Below, in pieces: positions 18,711 to 27,255 of a DNA stretch of 64,000 nucleotides (positions are counted from its first letter, which is position 1; each line of letters opens with the position of its first letter). Origin of the DNA: Azotobacter vinelandii CA (GTDB lineage Bacteria; Pseudomonadota; Gammaproteobacteria; Pseudomonadales; Pseudomonadaceae); assembly GCF_000380335.1 (NCBI RefSeq), contig NC_021149.1, positions 5,136,501 to 5,200,500 on the forward strand, given 5' to 3'. The position numbers and the translations under genes were made by a program. A model generated the notes under the pieces. The model worked only from the letters and a program-made list of their open reading frames with translations. It had not been told where the DNA came from and made no database searches.

Positions 18711-19696
18711 GCGAGCGCCTGCGCCGCGAGCCGCAGGCCTTCGAGCTGCTGCAGGCACTGCTGCTGCTCGAACGCGAACAGCCGCGGGCGACGCCGCTCG
18801 GCAGCGGCACGGCGCCGCGCGCCGAGGCGCTGCGTCTGCGCGGGCCGCTGACGCCGCTGTTCGCCGCCAGCCAGGTGCAGAGTCTGGAGAACGACCGACA
18901 GGACGCACGACCGGTACTGAGCACTCCGGTGTTCGGCCTCGGCGGTCCCGACGGCCCACTGCCCTACGCCTACCAGGAATGGCTGCAGCAACGGGCGCGG
19001 CAGAAGGACCACGGCCCCGGCGAATTTCTCGACCTGTTCCAGCACCGCCTGCTCAGCCTGCTGTACCGCAGCCTGCGCAAGCACCGTGTCGCCCTGGGCT
19101 TCGAGGCGCCGCAGAACAGCCCGGTACACGATCAGTTGCGCGCCCTGACCGGCTTGCTGCCCAAGGGCCTGCGCGAGCGCCAGAGCCTGCCGGACGCGGC
19201 GATCCTCGCCCGCGGCGCGCTGTTCGCCGACGGCCGCCGCTCGCTGGCCGGCTTCGCCGCCGTCGTCCGCCAGCATTTCCGCCTGCCGGTGCGGGCCGAG
19301 CCCTACCAGGGCGCCTGGCGCCCCATCCCGCCGGCCGCTCGCAGCATCCTCGGTCGCGGTCGCCGCAACCTGAGCCTGGGTCGCGACGCCGTGGCCGGTA
19401 CCCGGATCTGGGACGAGCACGCCGGCATCCGCCTGACCCTCGGCCCTCTGGAGCCGGCGCGGGCCGAGGCGTTCCTGCCGGACGGCGACGCCCACCGGCA
19501 ACTCGCCTGCCTGGCCGCCCTCCACTTCGGCCCGGACCTGGACTGCGCGCTGCGCCTGCTGGTCAGTGGCGCCCGGCCGCTGTTGCTCGATCGCCGGGCG
19601 CCGCCGCGGCTGAACTGGAACGGCGGTCTGCGCCGCCAGCCCTGCGCGGCCATCCGCCACTTCGATACCCGACTGCGCCTGCCGGAGATGAGTTGA
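18674..19696 (+). CDS. tssG: Type VI secretion baseplate protein TssG
   Basis: 340 aa if started at the GTG at 18674 (VAATGRNAARPLSERLRREPQAFELLQALLLLE). No ATG is available in this frame, and the family opens with LSERL..EPYAFDFFQAVRLLE-like sequence, so GTG inside the end of tssF is the natural choice. Later motifs: GLGGPDGPLPYAYQEWLQQRAR and FLDLFQHRLLSLLYRSLRKHRV are TssG signatures. It is a structural partner of TssF in the wedge. The stop lies 2 bp before the clpV start. Confidence 0.92.
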   Translation: MAATGRNAARPLSERLRREPQAFELLQALLLLEREQPRATPLGSGTAPRAEALRLRGPLTPLFAASQVQSLENDRQDARPVLSTPVFGLGGPDGPLPYAYQEWLQQRARQKDHGPGEFLDLFQHRLLSLLYRSLRKHRVALGFEAPQNSPVHDQLRALTGLLPKGLRERQSLPDAAILARGALFADGRRSLAGFAAVVRQHFRLPVRAEPYQGAWRPIPPAARSILGRGRRNLSLGRDAVAGTRIWDEHAGIRLTLGPLEPARAEAFLPDGDAHRQLACLAALHFGPDLDCALRLLVSGARPLLLDRRAPPRLNWNGGLRRQPCAAIRHFDTRLRLPEMS

Positions 19697-19698
19697 AC

Positions 19699-22227
19699 AT
19701 GGAACTGGGCACCCTGATCGGACGCCTCGACAGCGACTGCCGCCGCGCCCTGGAACGCGCCGCCCAGCGCTGCCTGCAACGCACCCACCATTACGTCGAG
19801 ATCGAGCACCTCCTGCTGGAGTTGCTGGACATCGAGGGTGGCGACCTGGCCCGCGTGCTGCCGCGCTTCGGCCTGGAACGCGATACCGTGGCCGGCGAGA
19901 TCAACCGCGCCCTGGAGCTGTTCAAGGCCGGCAGCACCCGCACCCCGGCGCTCTCGCCGAACCTCATCGGCCTCCTGGAAGACGCCGTGGTCCACGCCAG
20001 CCTGCAGAACCAGCCGAGCATCCGCTCCGGCCTGCTGCTGCTCGCCTTGCTCGACCGCGAGGAACGCCGCAGCCTGCTGCTGAACAGCGCCTCCTCGCTG
20101 CTGCGCATCCCGCGCGAGGCCCTGCGCAACCAGCTCGCCGAGTGCTCGCGCGAGCGACCGGCCCGCCCGTCGCAGGACAAGACCGATGCGTCGGCTGAGG
20201 ACGGCTTCCTCGCCCAGTACACCCAGGATCTGACCGCCGACGCCCGCGCCGGACGCATCGACCCCATCGTCGGCCGCGACGGGGAAATCCGCCAGAGCAT
20301 CGATATCCTGCTGCGCCGCCGGCAGAACAACCCGATCCTGGTCGGCGCCCCCGGCGTCGGCAAGACCGCGGTGGTCGAGGGCCTGGCCCTGCGCATCGCC
20401 GCCGGCGACGTGCCGCCGCCCTTGCAGAACGTCGAGGTGCGCGTCCTCGATCTCGGCCTGCTGCAGGCCGGCGCAGGGGTCAAGGGCGAATTCGAGCAGC
20501 GCCTGAAGGGCGTGATCGACGGTGTGCGCAACGCCGAGCGGCCGGTGATCCTGTTCATCGACGAAGCCCACACCCTGATCGGCGCCGGCGGCGCCGAGGG
20601 CGGCAGCGATGCCGCCAACCTGCTCAAGCCGGCCCTGGCGCGCGGCGAGCTGCGCACCCTCGCCGCCACCACTTGGCTGGAATACAAGAAGTACTTCGAG
20701 AAGGACCCGGCCCTGGCCCGGCGCTTCCAGTTGGTCCAGGTCGAGGAACCGGACGAGGCCACCGCGGTGGAGATGCTGCGCGGCGTCGCCGCCAAGCTGG
20801 AACAGCACCATGGCGTGCTGGTGCTGGACGCGGCCATCCAGGACGCGGTGAAACTGTCGCACCGCTACATCTCCGGCCGCCAGTTGCCGGACAAGGCGAT
20901 CAGCGTGCTGGACACCGCCTGCGCCCGCGTAGCCCTCGGCCAGCACGACGTGCCGCCACCCCTGGAGAGCCTGCGCCATCGCCAGCAGGCGCTGAAGGAA
21001 GAACTCGACCGCCTGCGCCGCGAACAGACCACCGGCCTCGACCACCGCGAACGCATCACCGCCCTGGAGCACGAAGCAGCCGGCAATACCGTGGCGATCC
21101 GCGAACTGGAAGGCCGCTGGCAGGAAGAGCGCGAAGCCGTGCGCGCCCTGCTGGAGGCGCGCCGGGAACTGCTCGCCCTGAGCGACAATGCGGATGCCAG
21201 CAACTCCGACGAGGAACTGGACGGACGCATCGACCACCTGGCCGCCGAACTGCTGCGCCTGGAGGCCGGCCTGGAAGCCATCCGCCAGGACGACCCGCTG
21301 GTCCCGGAGCAGGTGGACTCCAAGGCCGTGGCCGCGGTGATCGCCAGCTGGACCGGCATCCCGGTCGGCAAGATGCTCGCCGACGAGGTCCACGCCGTGC
21401 GCACCCTCGGCCAGCGCCTGGCGCAGCGGGTGATGGGCCAGGACGCGGCGCTGGCCACCATCGCCCAGCGTATCCAGGCCTATCGCGCCGGCCTCACCGA
21501 CCCGCAGAAGCCGGTCGGCGTGTTCCTGCTGCTCGGCCCCACCGGCGTCGGCAAGACCGAAACCGCCTACGCCCTGGCCGACGCCCTGTACGGCGGCGAA
21601 CGCAACCTGATCGCCATCAACCTCTCCGAATACCAGGAAGCCCACACCGTCAGCCAGCTCAAGGGCGCCCCGCCCGGCTACGTCGGCTACGGCAGCGGCG
21701 GCGTACTCACCGAAGCCGTGCGCCGCCGCCCCTACTCGGTGGTGCTGCTCGACGAGATCGAAAAGGCCCACCCGGACGTGCTGGAGGCCTTCTACAACGT
21801 GTTCGACAAGGGCGTGATGGAGGACGGCACCGGCCTGGTGGTGGACTTCAAGAACACCGTGATTCTCGCCACCAGCAACGTCGGCGCCGAACTCATCCTC
21901 GACACCCCGGCCGACCAGGTCGGCGGCGACGCCTTCAACGAACGCCTGCGCAGCGTCTTGCTGCAGGCCTTCCGCCCGGCCTTCCTCGCGCGCATGACCG
22001 TGGTGCCCTACCGGCCGCTGGACACGGTGACCCTGGAAAGCATCGTGGAGGCGAAACTGGAAAAACTGCGCGAGCGCTACAAGACCGCGACCGGAAAACC
22101 GTTGGAACTCGACGAGGACATCGTCGAGACGGTCCTGGGCCGCTGCGCTTCGACGGGGGTGCGGGATATCGAGAACCTGTTGATGGGGGAAGTGGTGGGA
22201 AAGTTGGCGGAGTGGGTGTTGAAATGA
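19699..22227 (+). CDS. clpV: Type VI secretion AAA+ ATPase TssH (ClpV)
   Basis: 842 aa. The N-terminal domain (residues 1-150) begins MELGTLIGRLDSDCRRALERAA, the ClpV opening, and has THHYVEIEHLLLELL. First AAA+: Walker A GAPGVGKTA, Walker B ILFIDEAHTL. A middle coiled-coil region sits at about 415-525. Second AAA+: Walker A GPTGVGKTE, Walker B VVLLDEIEKAHPDV. ClpV disassembles the contracted TssBC sheath. The ClpV-type N-domain and location in the tss operon separate it from housekeeping ClpB. It is the last core gene of the rightward operon. Confidence 0.96.
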   Translation: MELGTLIGRLDSDCRRALERAAQRCLQRTHHYVEIEHLLLELLDIEGGDLARVLPRFGLERDTVAGEINRALELFKAGSTRTPALSPNLIGLLEDAVVHASLQNQPSIRSGLLLLALLDREERRSLLLNSASSLLRIPREALRNQLAECSRERPARPSQDKTDASAEDGFLAQYTQDLTADARAGRIDPIVGRDGEIRQSIDILLRRRQNNPILVGAPGVGKTAVVEGLALRIAAGDVPPPLQNVEVRVLDLGLLQAGAGVKGEFEQRLKGVIDGVRNAERPVILFIDEAHTLIGAGGAEGGSDAANLLKPALARGELRTLAATTWLEYKKYFEKDPALARRFQLVQVEEPDEATAVEMLRGVAAKLEQHHGVLVLDAAIQDAVKLSHRYISGRQLPDKAISVLDTACARVALGQHDVPPPLESLRHRQQALKEELDRLRREQTTGLDHRERITALEHEAAGNTVAIRELEGRWQEEREAVRALLEARRELLALSDNADASNSDEELDGRIDHLAAELLRLEAGLEAIRQDDPLVPEQVDSKAVAAVIASWTGIPVGKMLADEVHAVRTLGQRLAQRVMGQDAALATIAQRIQAYRAGLTDPQKPVGVFLLLGPTGVGKTETAYALADALYGGERNLIAINLSEYQEAHTVSQLKGAPPGYVGYGSGGVLTEAVRRRPYSVVLLDEIEKAHPDVLEAFYNVFDKGVMEDGTGLVVDFKNTVILATSNVGAELILDTPADQVGGDAFNERLRSVLLQAFRPAFLARMTVVPYRPLDTVTLESIVEAKLEKLRERYKTATGKPLELDEDIVETVLGRCASTGVRDIENLLMGEVVGKLAEWVLK

Positions 22228-22261
22228 CCCATACATTCTACTACTACGAGAGAGTTCGGAT

Positions 22262-22864
22262 ATGAGTTCTTGGGTATCAGTTCTGGTACAGGCTGCATCT
22301 TCAGACAGCGGATGGTCAGGCTTCGGAGGGCATGCCTTGATCGCGATAAAATGTGGCGACACTTACGAAGTATTTCACTTGGTTGGCGCAAGAAACTCCA
22401 GCAGTGGTACAGGTCATGCCATATATAACAGCCACACATCAATTGAACGCTACAGATGCGAACCAAACGGCAAAGCAGTTTCCTGTGGCGGACGCTCCGG
22501 AAGAAATATAGATCACGCAAAATCCTTCAAGGAGGTCATCCCACACGACACAAGCAAATGGTACTCGACCCATCTGAACAACAAATTGAACATAAGAGAA
22601 ACACCACGCCTTAGCATCAGCAAAAAGATTGCAAAAAAAATAATCGACCATTGCATAACACTCAGCAGGTCGGCCGATGTAAGCCAGACTGTAGGTACGT
22701 TCTCACTTATTGGCGGACAACTGAATATGGGGACGAACTGCATTTCCTGGGCATATTCGGTACTTAAAAAGCACGGCGTAACTTTCGACTGGCGACTTTA
22801 TGCTATGTCCTTCGTATCACCACGCAAAGCTATCGAGAGTGGAGGCGGACTTCAATATGCATAA
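22262..22864 (+). CDS. Putative T6SS-associated permuted papain-like (NlpC/P60-type) protein
   Basis: 200 aa, not a family I can name with certainty. An early motif SGWSGFGGHALIAI (His24), then YEVFHL, and a late motif MGTNCISWAYSVLKKHGV (Cys160) give the His-before-Cys order of circularly permuted NlpC/P60 or LRAT/YiiX-like cysteine hydrolases. There is no signal peptide or membrane segment, as usual for T6SS cargo. It sits 34 bp after clpV and 72 bp before vgrG, a typical effector position. Base composition is clearly poorer in GC than all neighbours, with many AAA, AAT and ATA codons, which suggests recent acquisition. No obvious immunity gene follows. Function inferred; catalytic residues proposed from motif context only. 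Confidence 0.6.
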   Translation: MSSWVSVLVQAASSDSGWSGFGGHALIAIKCGDTYEVFHLVGARNSSSGTGHAIYNSHTSIERYRCEPNGKAVSCGGRSGRNIDHAKSFKEVIPHDTSKWYSTHLNNKLNIRETPRLSISKKIAKKIIDHCITLSRSADVSQTVGTFSLIGGQLNMGTNCISWAYSVLKKHGVTFDWRLYAMSFVSPRKAIESGGGLQYA

Positions 22865-22936
22865 TCAAAGCAATATAAACCAACAGAAAGCCACTCGATA
22901 CTGCAACAAGAAAGAAGTCACTAAAGAAAGGACGGC

Positions 22937-24976
22937 GTGATCCCCCATCGATCGCTATTGAGATTTCGAATGCCCCGTCCCACCGACATTACTACCAGCC
23001 TTTCTCTGACCACTTCGGCCCTGGCGAATCTGTTTCCGGAGCAGCTCTCCGGCGAGGAGCGGCTGAACGGCCTCGGTAGCCTGCAGTTGCACAGCTATAG
23101 CGCCGCCGCACCGACGCTGGACAGCGTGGTGGCTACGCACCTGACCGCGACGCTGCACAACGATGCCGACTTGCGCCCGCTGGACGCGCTAATCGCGGAA
23201 GTCCGCCAATTGCCCGGCGACGCGAGCGCCGACCGTTACCAAGTACTCCTGCGCCCTTGGCTCTGGTGGCTGACCCTGGCCAGCAACAACCGGGTGTTCC
23301 AGAACAAGACCACGGGCGAGATCGTCACCGGCATCTTCGATGGCCATGGCTTCGGCGATTACCGGTTGAAGCTCTCCGGCAGCTACACGCCGCGCGAGTA
23401 CTGCGTGCAGTACAGCGAGACGGATTTCGCCTTCGTCTCGCGGCTGCTGGAGGAGGAAGGCATCTTCTGGTTCTTCACCCATGAAGAGGGCAGGCACACC
23501 CTGGTGCTGGCCGACGGCAACGATGCCTTCCCAGCGATCCCCAACGGGCCGAAAGTACCCTATCTGAGCCAGGAAATCGGCGTGCGCGAGCTGCACGGCG
23601 TGCGTTCGGCGCAGTACTGCATCCAGGCGGTGGCCGGGGCCTACAGTGCGACCGACTACGAATTCACCACGCCCACTACCTCGCTCTACAGCCGGGCCGA
23701 GGCGCTGGCCGGGTCATTTTCCAGCTACGAGCATCCCGGCGGCTACATCGCCAAGGCGCGCGGCGACGCGCTGACCAAGCAGCGGGTGGACGGCCTGCGC
23801 AGCCAGGAAAAGCGCCTGATCGGCGAGAGCGACTGCCGCTGGCTGGTGCCGGGGCACTGGTTCACCCTCACCGGACACGACGACGCCAACCTGAACATCG
23901 ACTGGGTGGTGACCTCGGTGACCCACGAGGCCAGCCACGAGCACTACCGCAACCGCTTCGAGGCGATCCCGAAGGCCACCAACTACCGTCCCCCGCGCGC
24001 GACGCCCAAGCCACGCATGCACACCCAGACGGCCAGGGTGGTCGGCAAGGCCGGCGAGGAGATCTGGACCGACCAGTACGGCCGGATCAAGATCCAGTTC
24101 CCCTGGGACCGCGAGGGGCGGAACGACGAGACCAGTTCCTGCTGGGTGCGCGTGGTATTGCCCTGGAGCGGCAAGAACTTCGGCATGCAGTTCGTTCCGC
24201 GCATCGGCCAGGAGGTGATCGTCACCTTCATCGACGGCGATCCGGACCGGCCGCTGGTCACCGGCTGCGTCTACAACGGCGACAACGCCCTGCCCTACGC
24301 GCTGCCGGCCAACCAGACGCAATCGGGCATCAAGACCAATTCGTCCAAGGGCGGCGGCGGTTTCAACGAGCTGCGCTTCGAGGACAAGAAGGATGCCGAG
24401 GAGGTCTTCCTGCAGGCGCAGAAGGACCTGAAGATCAACGTGCTCAACGACAGCACGGCCAGCGTCGGCCACGACGAGACGCTGACGGTGCAGAACGCCC
24501 GCACCCGCACGGTGAAGGACGGCGACGAGACCGTCACCCTGGAAAAGGGCAACCGTAGCGTCACCCTGCAGACCGGCAGCGATACCCTGGACGTCAGGGA
24601 CAGCCGTACGGTGAAGGTCGGCAGCGACCAGACCCACAGCACCGGCGGCGACTACAGCCACACGGTGACCGGCGACTACAGCCTGACGGTGAACGGCAAT
24701 CTGACCATCAAGGTGAGCGGCACCCTGACCCTGCAGAGCAGCGGCGACTTCACCGCCAGGAGCGACCTGTCGCTGACCCAGCAGGCCGGTACCTCGATCA
24801 GCCAGAAGGCCGGCACCTCCTTCGCCAACCAGGCCGGTACCTCGCTGGACAACAAGGCCGGCACCACCCTGGTCAACGACGCCGGCATCAGCCTGACCAA
24901 CAAGGCCGGCGCCGAGCAGACGGTGGATGGCGGCGGCCTGCTGACCCTCAAGGGCGGCCTGGTCAAGATCAACTGA
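22937..24976 (+). CDS. vgrG: Type VI secretion spike protein VgrG (TssI)
   Basis: 679 aa from the GTG at 22937, which has AAAGGA five bases before it; the ATG at 22970 (MPRPTDITTSL) is an alternative. The gp27-like part contains REYCVQYSETDFAFVSRLLEEEGIFWFF, the core VgrG signature. The gp5 OB-fold follows with EIWTDQYGRIKIQFPWDREG and SCWVRVVLPWSGKNFGMQFVPRIGQEV. The needle region has FNELRFEDKKDAEEVFLQAQKDL and then octapeptide-like repeats (QAGTS.SQKAGTSFANQAGTS...) of a beta-helix. It has no clear extra effector domain: the protein ends GLLTLKGGLVKIN. Trimers tip the Hcp tube. Confidence 0.95.
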   Translation: MIPHRSLLRFRMPRPTDITTSLSLTTSALANLFPEQLSGEERLNGLGSLQLHSYSAAAPTLDSVVATHLTATLHNDADLRPLDALIAEVRQLPGDASADRYQVLLRPWLWWLTLASNNRVFQNKTTGEIVTGIFDGHGFGDYRLKLSGSYTPREYCVQYSETDFAFVSRLLEEEGIFWFFTHEEGRHTLVLADGNDAFPAIPNGPKVPYLSQEIGVRELHGVRSAQYCIQAVAGAYSATDYEFTTPTTSLYSRAEALAGSFSSYEHPGGYIAKARGDALTKQRVDGLRSQEKRLIGESDCRWLVPGHWFTLTGHDDANLNIDWVVTSVTHEASHEHYRNRFEAIPKATNYRPPRATPKPRMHTQTARVVGKAGEEIWTDQYGRIKIQFPWDREGRNDETSSCWVRVVLPWSGKNFGMQFVPRIGQEVIVTFIDGDPDRPLVTGCVYNGDNALPYALPANQTQSGIKTNSSKGGGGFNELRFEDKKDAEEVFLQAQKDLKINVLNDSTASVGHDETLTVQNARTRTVKDGDETVTLEKGNRSVTLQTGSDTLDVRDSRTVKVGSDQTHSTGGDYSHTVTGDYSLTVNGNLTIKVSGTLTLQSSGDFTARSDLSLTQQAGTSISQKAGTSFANQAGTSLDNKAGTTLVNDAGISLTNKAGAEQTVDGGGLLTLKGGLVKIN

Positions 24977-24986
24977 GGAGCATTCC

Positions 24987-25532
24987 ATGGCGCCATCCGG
25001 CAAGCTCGACCTCACCCGCGGCGACAGCCGTCTCGCCGGCAGCCTTCTCGACGGCCGTCTCGATGGCCCACTGCGGATCGAAGCGGCCGGTCGGCCGCAG
25101 GCCAGCCTGGGCTACCGCCAGGGCGAATTGCAGGGCCCGCTGGTAGTCTTCCACCCCAACGGCAAGCCCGCCGCGCAGATGCCCTACCTGCAGGGCAGGC
25201 TGCACGGCATCGCCACCTTCCATGCGCCGGAAGGCTGGCTGCAGCGCAAGGCCGGCTACCGCCACGGGCTGCTGCACGGCGAGGCGATCAATTACTTCGC
25301 CGACGGCAGCCCGGCGGAAATCGAACACTACCGGGACGGCGTGCGCGAAGGGCCGCACCGACGCTTCCACGCCAACGGCCGGCTGGCGCTGAGCGCCCGC
25401 TATCGGCAGGGACAGCTTCTGGAACCGGCGCGGCTATACGCGACGGACGGCCGCCCGCTGGACGAGCAGGGCAAGCCGCTCTCGCGCCTGCGCTGGTGGT
25501 GGCGGCGCTGGACGGAGCCCGTCGAGGGCTAG
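24987..25532 (+). CDS. MORN-variant repeat protein downstream of vgrG
   Basis: 181 aa with about six tandem repeats of the form Y..G.L.GP...F..NG.......Y..G.LHG (for example GYRQGELQGPLVVFHPNGKP, LQGRLHGIATFHAPEG, YRHGLLHGEAINYFADGSP). This is the toxin-antitoxin YwqK-like/MORN_2 repeat. No signal peptide is seen. The end is basic and Trp-rich (RWWWRRW). It starts 10 bp after vgrG and ends overlapping, tail to tail, the PAAR-like gene. Such proteins often accompany vgrG islands as adaptors or immunity-like factors, but the role here is unknown. Confidence 0.72.
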   Translation: MAPSGKLDLTRGDSRLAGSLLDGRLDGPLRIEAAGRPQASLGYRQGELQGPLVVFHPNGKPAAQMPYLQGRLHGIATFHAPEGWLQRKAGYRHGLLHGEAINYFADGSPAEIEHYRDGVREGPHRRFHANGRLALSARYRQGQLLEPARLYATDGRPLDEQGKPLSRLRWWWRRWTEPVEG

Positions 25533-25924
25533 GGAATCAGCATCTGCACCTGGCCCGGCGCGACGATCTTGATCACCCCGCCCCAGGTGCACATCAGCGT
25601 GCCATTGGCATCCAGCGCCGGGACGTTGCCCAGCAGCACGGTGGCTGGCCCGCCCGGAATCCAGGGGCTGGCCGTGGCCGGCACGCAGGGCATCGGCGTC
25701 AGGGCACCGAGCGCCGCCGCGGTGGCCGCCGCCACCGTGGGATTGGCCATGCTCTGGCACAGGCCGAAGGGCAGGATGTTGACCAGCGGAATATGGTCGG
25801 AAAGATTCGCCGCCGGCAGGTTGTTGGTCAGCGTGCGATTGACCGGCAGCACGTTCAGCATCGACGGCGCTACGCCGAAACTGCACCTGAGGGTCGCGGT
25901 GCTGCAGACCTGCGGGCAGGACAT
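25529..25924 (-). CDS. DUF4280 PAAR-like spike-tip protein
   Basis: 131 aa. The family pattern is very clear: CSTATLRCSFGVAPSML at the start, IPLVNILPFGLCQSMANPTVAAATAAALGALTPMPC in the middle, then PWIPGGPATVLLGNVPALDANGTLMCTWGGVIKI and a terminal PGQVQ. DUF4280 proteins are PAAR-like caps that sharpen the VgrG spike and carry effectors. It is encoded on the strand opposite to vgrG, overlapping the MORN gene by 4 bp at the stop codons. No C-terminal effector domain is fused. Confidence 0.88.
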   Translation of the reverse strand: MSCPQVCSTATLRCSFGVAPSMLNVLPVNRTLTNNLPAANLSDHIPLVNILPFGLCQSMANPTVAAATAAALGALTPMPCVPATASPWIPGGPATVLLGNVPALDANGTLMCTWGGVIKIVAPGQVQMLIP

Positions 25925-26076
25925 CGGGCTTTCTCCTGGCGATTCGCAGTTCCCGGAACTCTACCACCGCGCGCACCCGTACCGCCCCTGCCGCGCAGCG
26001 TGCAGAGCGCGACGTCCGGGGTTGCCGACAGGCGCCGGTGGGGACCGGGATCGGGAAGAAGGATTGGCGGCAGGGA

Positions 26077-26095
26077 GCGGCGTGGTGAGCGCCGC
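26077..26095 (-). terminator. Weak hairpin after the rnf-nafY operon
   Basis: GC stem GCGGCG / CGCCGC with a 7-nt loop, just beyond the last leftward gene; on the minus strand it is followed by a pyrimidine-rich stretch. It could end the rnf operon transcript. The rest of 25925-26107 shows nothing else. Confidence 0.35.
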
Positions 26096-26107
26096 CCCCC
26101 GAGACAC

Positions 26108-26503
26108 CTAGTGCTGGTGCCCCTCCCCGCCGCAGGAATGCTCCTCGTGGGGCTTGCCGGGCAACAGCTCATTGGCCAGCCAGGCCTTGACCGCCAGCTC
26201 CGGGTCGCTCTCGCCGGTGGTGAGCAGGCTCACTCCGCGCTCGGCGAGGCGGCGGACGACGCCCTCGCCGGCGGTCGCGGCGATGGCCACGTCCACGGCA
26301 TGCAGCGGATGCCGCTCGGGATAATCGGTGACATGCCAGTGGTGCAGGACGGCCTTCTCCGCCAGCTCGATGGCATAGATGCCCACCGGGGCCTGCCCGG
26401 GCCAGACGTCGAACACCTCCCAGCGCTGGGCACGTCCGGCATGGTCGGCCACACGGCCCTGGCGATCGACCGCCACGGCGATCAGCAGACGTTCTTCGCT
26501 CAT
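26108..26503 (-). CDS. NifX/NafY-family dinitrogenase cofactor-binding protein
   Basis: 131 aa from the ATG at 26503, overlapping the nafY stop by four bases (ATGA). The fold pattern is that of the NifX/NifB-C-terminal family: RLLIAVAVDRQGRVADHAGRAQRWEVFDV, ERHPLHAVDVAIAATAGEGVVRRLAERGVSLLTTGESD. Where NifX and NafY have HFG, this one has DHAGRAQRW, still with a His. The C-terminus is His/Cys-rich (HEEHSCGGEGHQH) and could bind metal. Members bind FeMo-co or its precursors. Its position as last gene of the rnf1-nafY operon implies expression with nitrogenase. Confidence 0.8.
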   Translation of the reverse strand: MSEERLLIAVAVDRQGRVADHAGRAQRWEVFDVWPGQAPVGIYAIELAEKAVLHHWHVTDYPERHPLHAVDVAIAATAGEGVVRRLAERGVSLLTTGESDPELAVKAWLANELLPGKPHEEHSCGGEGHQH

Positions 26504-27231
26504 GCCCTGGCCGCCTCGTCCTCGTCGTCGGACACGGAGAAGCGCACGCGCTCCTCGGCGGAAACGCCGACCAGCTTGGCCAGCCACGGCGGAGGAGAAC
26601 CGGCCATGACCGTCTGCAGCTCGGCGATGGCCTCCTGCGCCGCGCAACCCTTGGGCTTCTTCAGCGGATGGATGCCGGCCCGCACCACCTTGGCCGCCGC
26701 CGGTCCGCCGATGGACACCACGTAAAGCACCTGGCAGTCCTGGATCTGCTCCACACGCCAGGCGTTCTTGTCCTCGGCCAGCGCCACGTCCAGGGTCGAG
26801 CGGATGTCGACCAGCGAGGCGTCCTTGGCACTCACCTGGTAAACGAGAAAGCGCAGGCAGGAGCCGAAGTGTCCATCCAGTTGCTCGCCGTTGTTGGAAG
26901 CGATGGCCACGCGGATCGAGCCTTCCGGCACGCGCTCCAGCTTCACCGGCTGGGGCAGGCTGTCGACCTCGGCCTCGCCCCAGAGGATGCGCACCGCATC
27001 CTTGAGCGCCGACATCGGAGTGTCGAGCATGTCGACATCCTCTTCGGAACCGGCCAGGCCGATCTTCAGGTCGGTGACGCTCACACCCTGCAGGCTCTCC
27101 TCGGTCAGCGGACCTTCGATCCGCTGATGCAGGATTTCCAGCAACTGGCCGACCGTGGTACCGGGCAAAGCCCTGGCAGCCAGGGCGATGCGCAGAGCGG
27201 TTTCGCGACTCATGTTCACGGGGGTTACCAT
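26500..27231 (-). CDS. nafY: Nitrogenase accessory factor NafY (gamma protein)
   Basis: 243 aa. The N-terminal domain (about residues 1-95) is helical, sterile-alpha-motif-like, and binds apo-dinitrogenase. The C-terminal domain (about 100-232) is the NifX-type cofactor domain with IRVAIASNNGEQLDGHFGSCLRF. His121 in this motif is, as I recall, the FeMo-co ligand of A. vinelandii NafY, and counting from the chosen ATG gives exactly 121, which supports the start. NafY keeps apo-NifDK competent and carries FeMo-co to it. It lies 24 bp after rnfH on the same strand; the tail is acidic (SDDEDEAARA). Confidence 0.95.
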   Translation of the reverse strand: MVTPVNMSRETALRIALAARALPGTTVGQLLEILHQRIEGPLTEESLQGVSVTDLKIGLAGSEEDVDMLDTPMSALKDAVRILWGEAEVDSLPQPVKLERVPEGSIRVAIASNNGEQLDGHFGSCLRFLVYQVSAKDASLVDIRSTLDVALAEDKNAWRVEQIQDCQVLYVVSIGGPAAAKVVRAGIHPLKKPKGCAAQEAIAELQTVMAGSPPPWLAKLVGVSAEERVRFSVSDDEDEAARA

Positions 27232-27255
27232 AAGCGGCCTCCTGGGCGACTGAAC

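Noticed and set aside
19303-22362. Minus-strand open frame of about 1000 codons opposite clpV
   Set aside because: Antisense shadow of a GC-rich AAA+ gene; the translation has no domain, while the plus-strand frame is a full ClpV.
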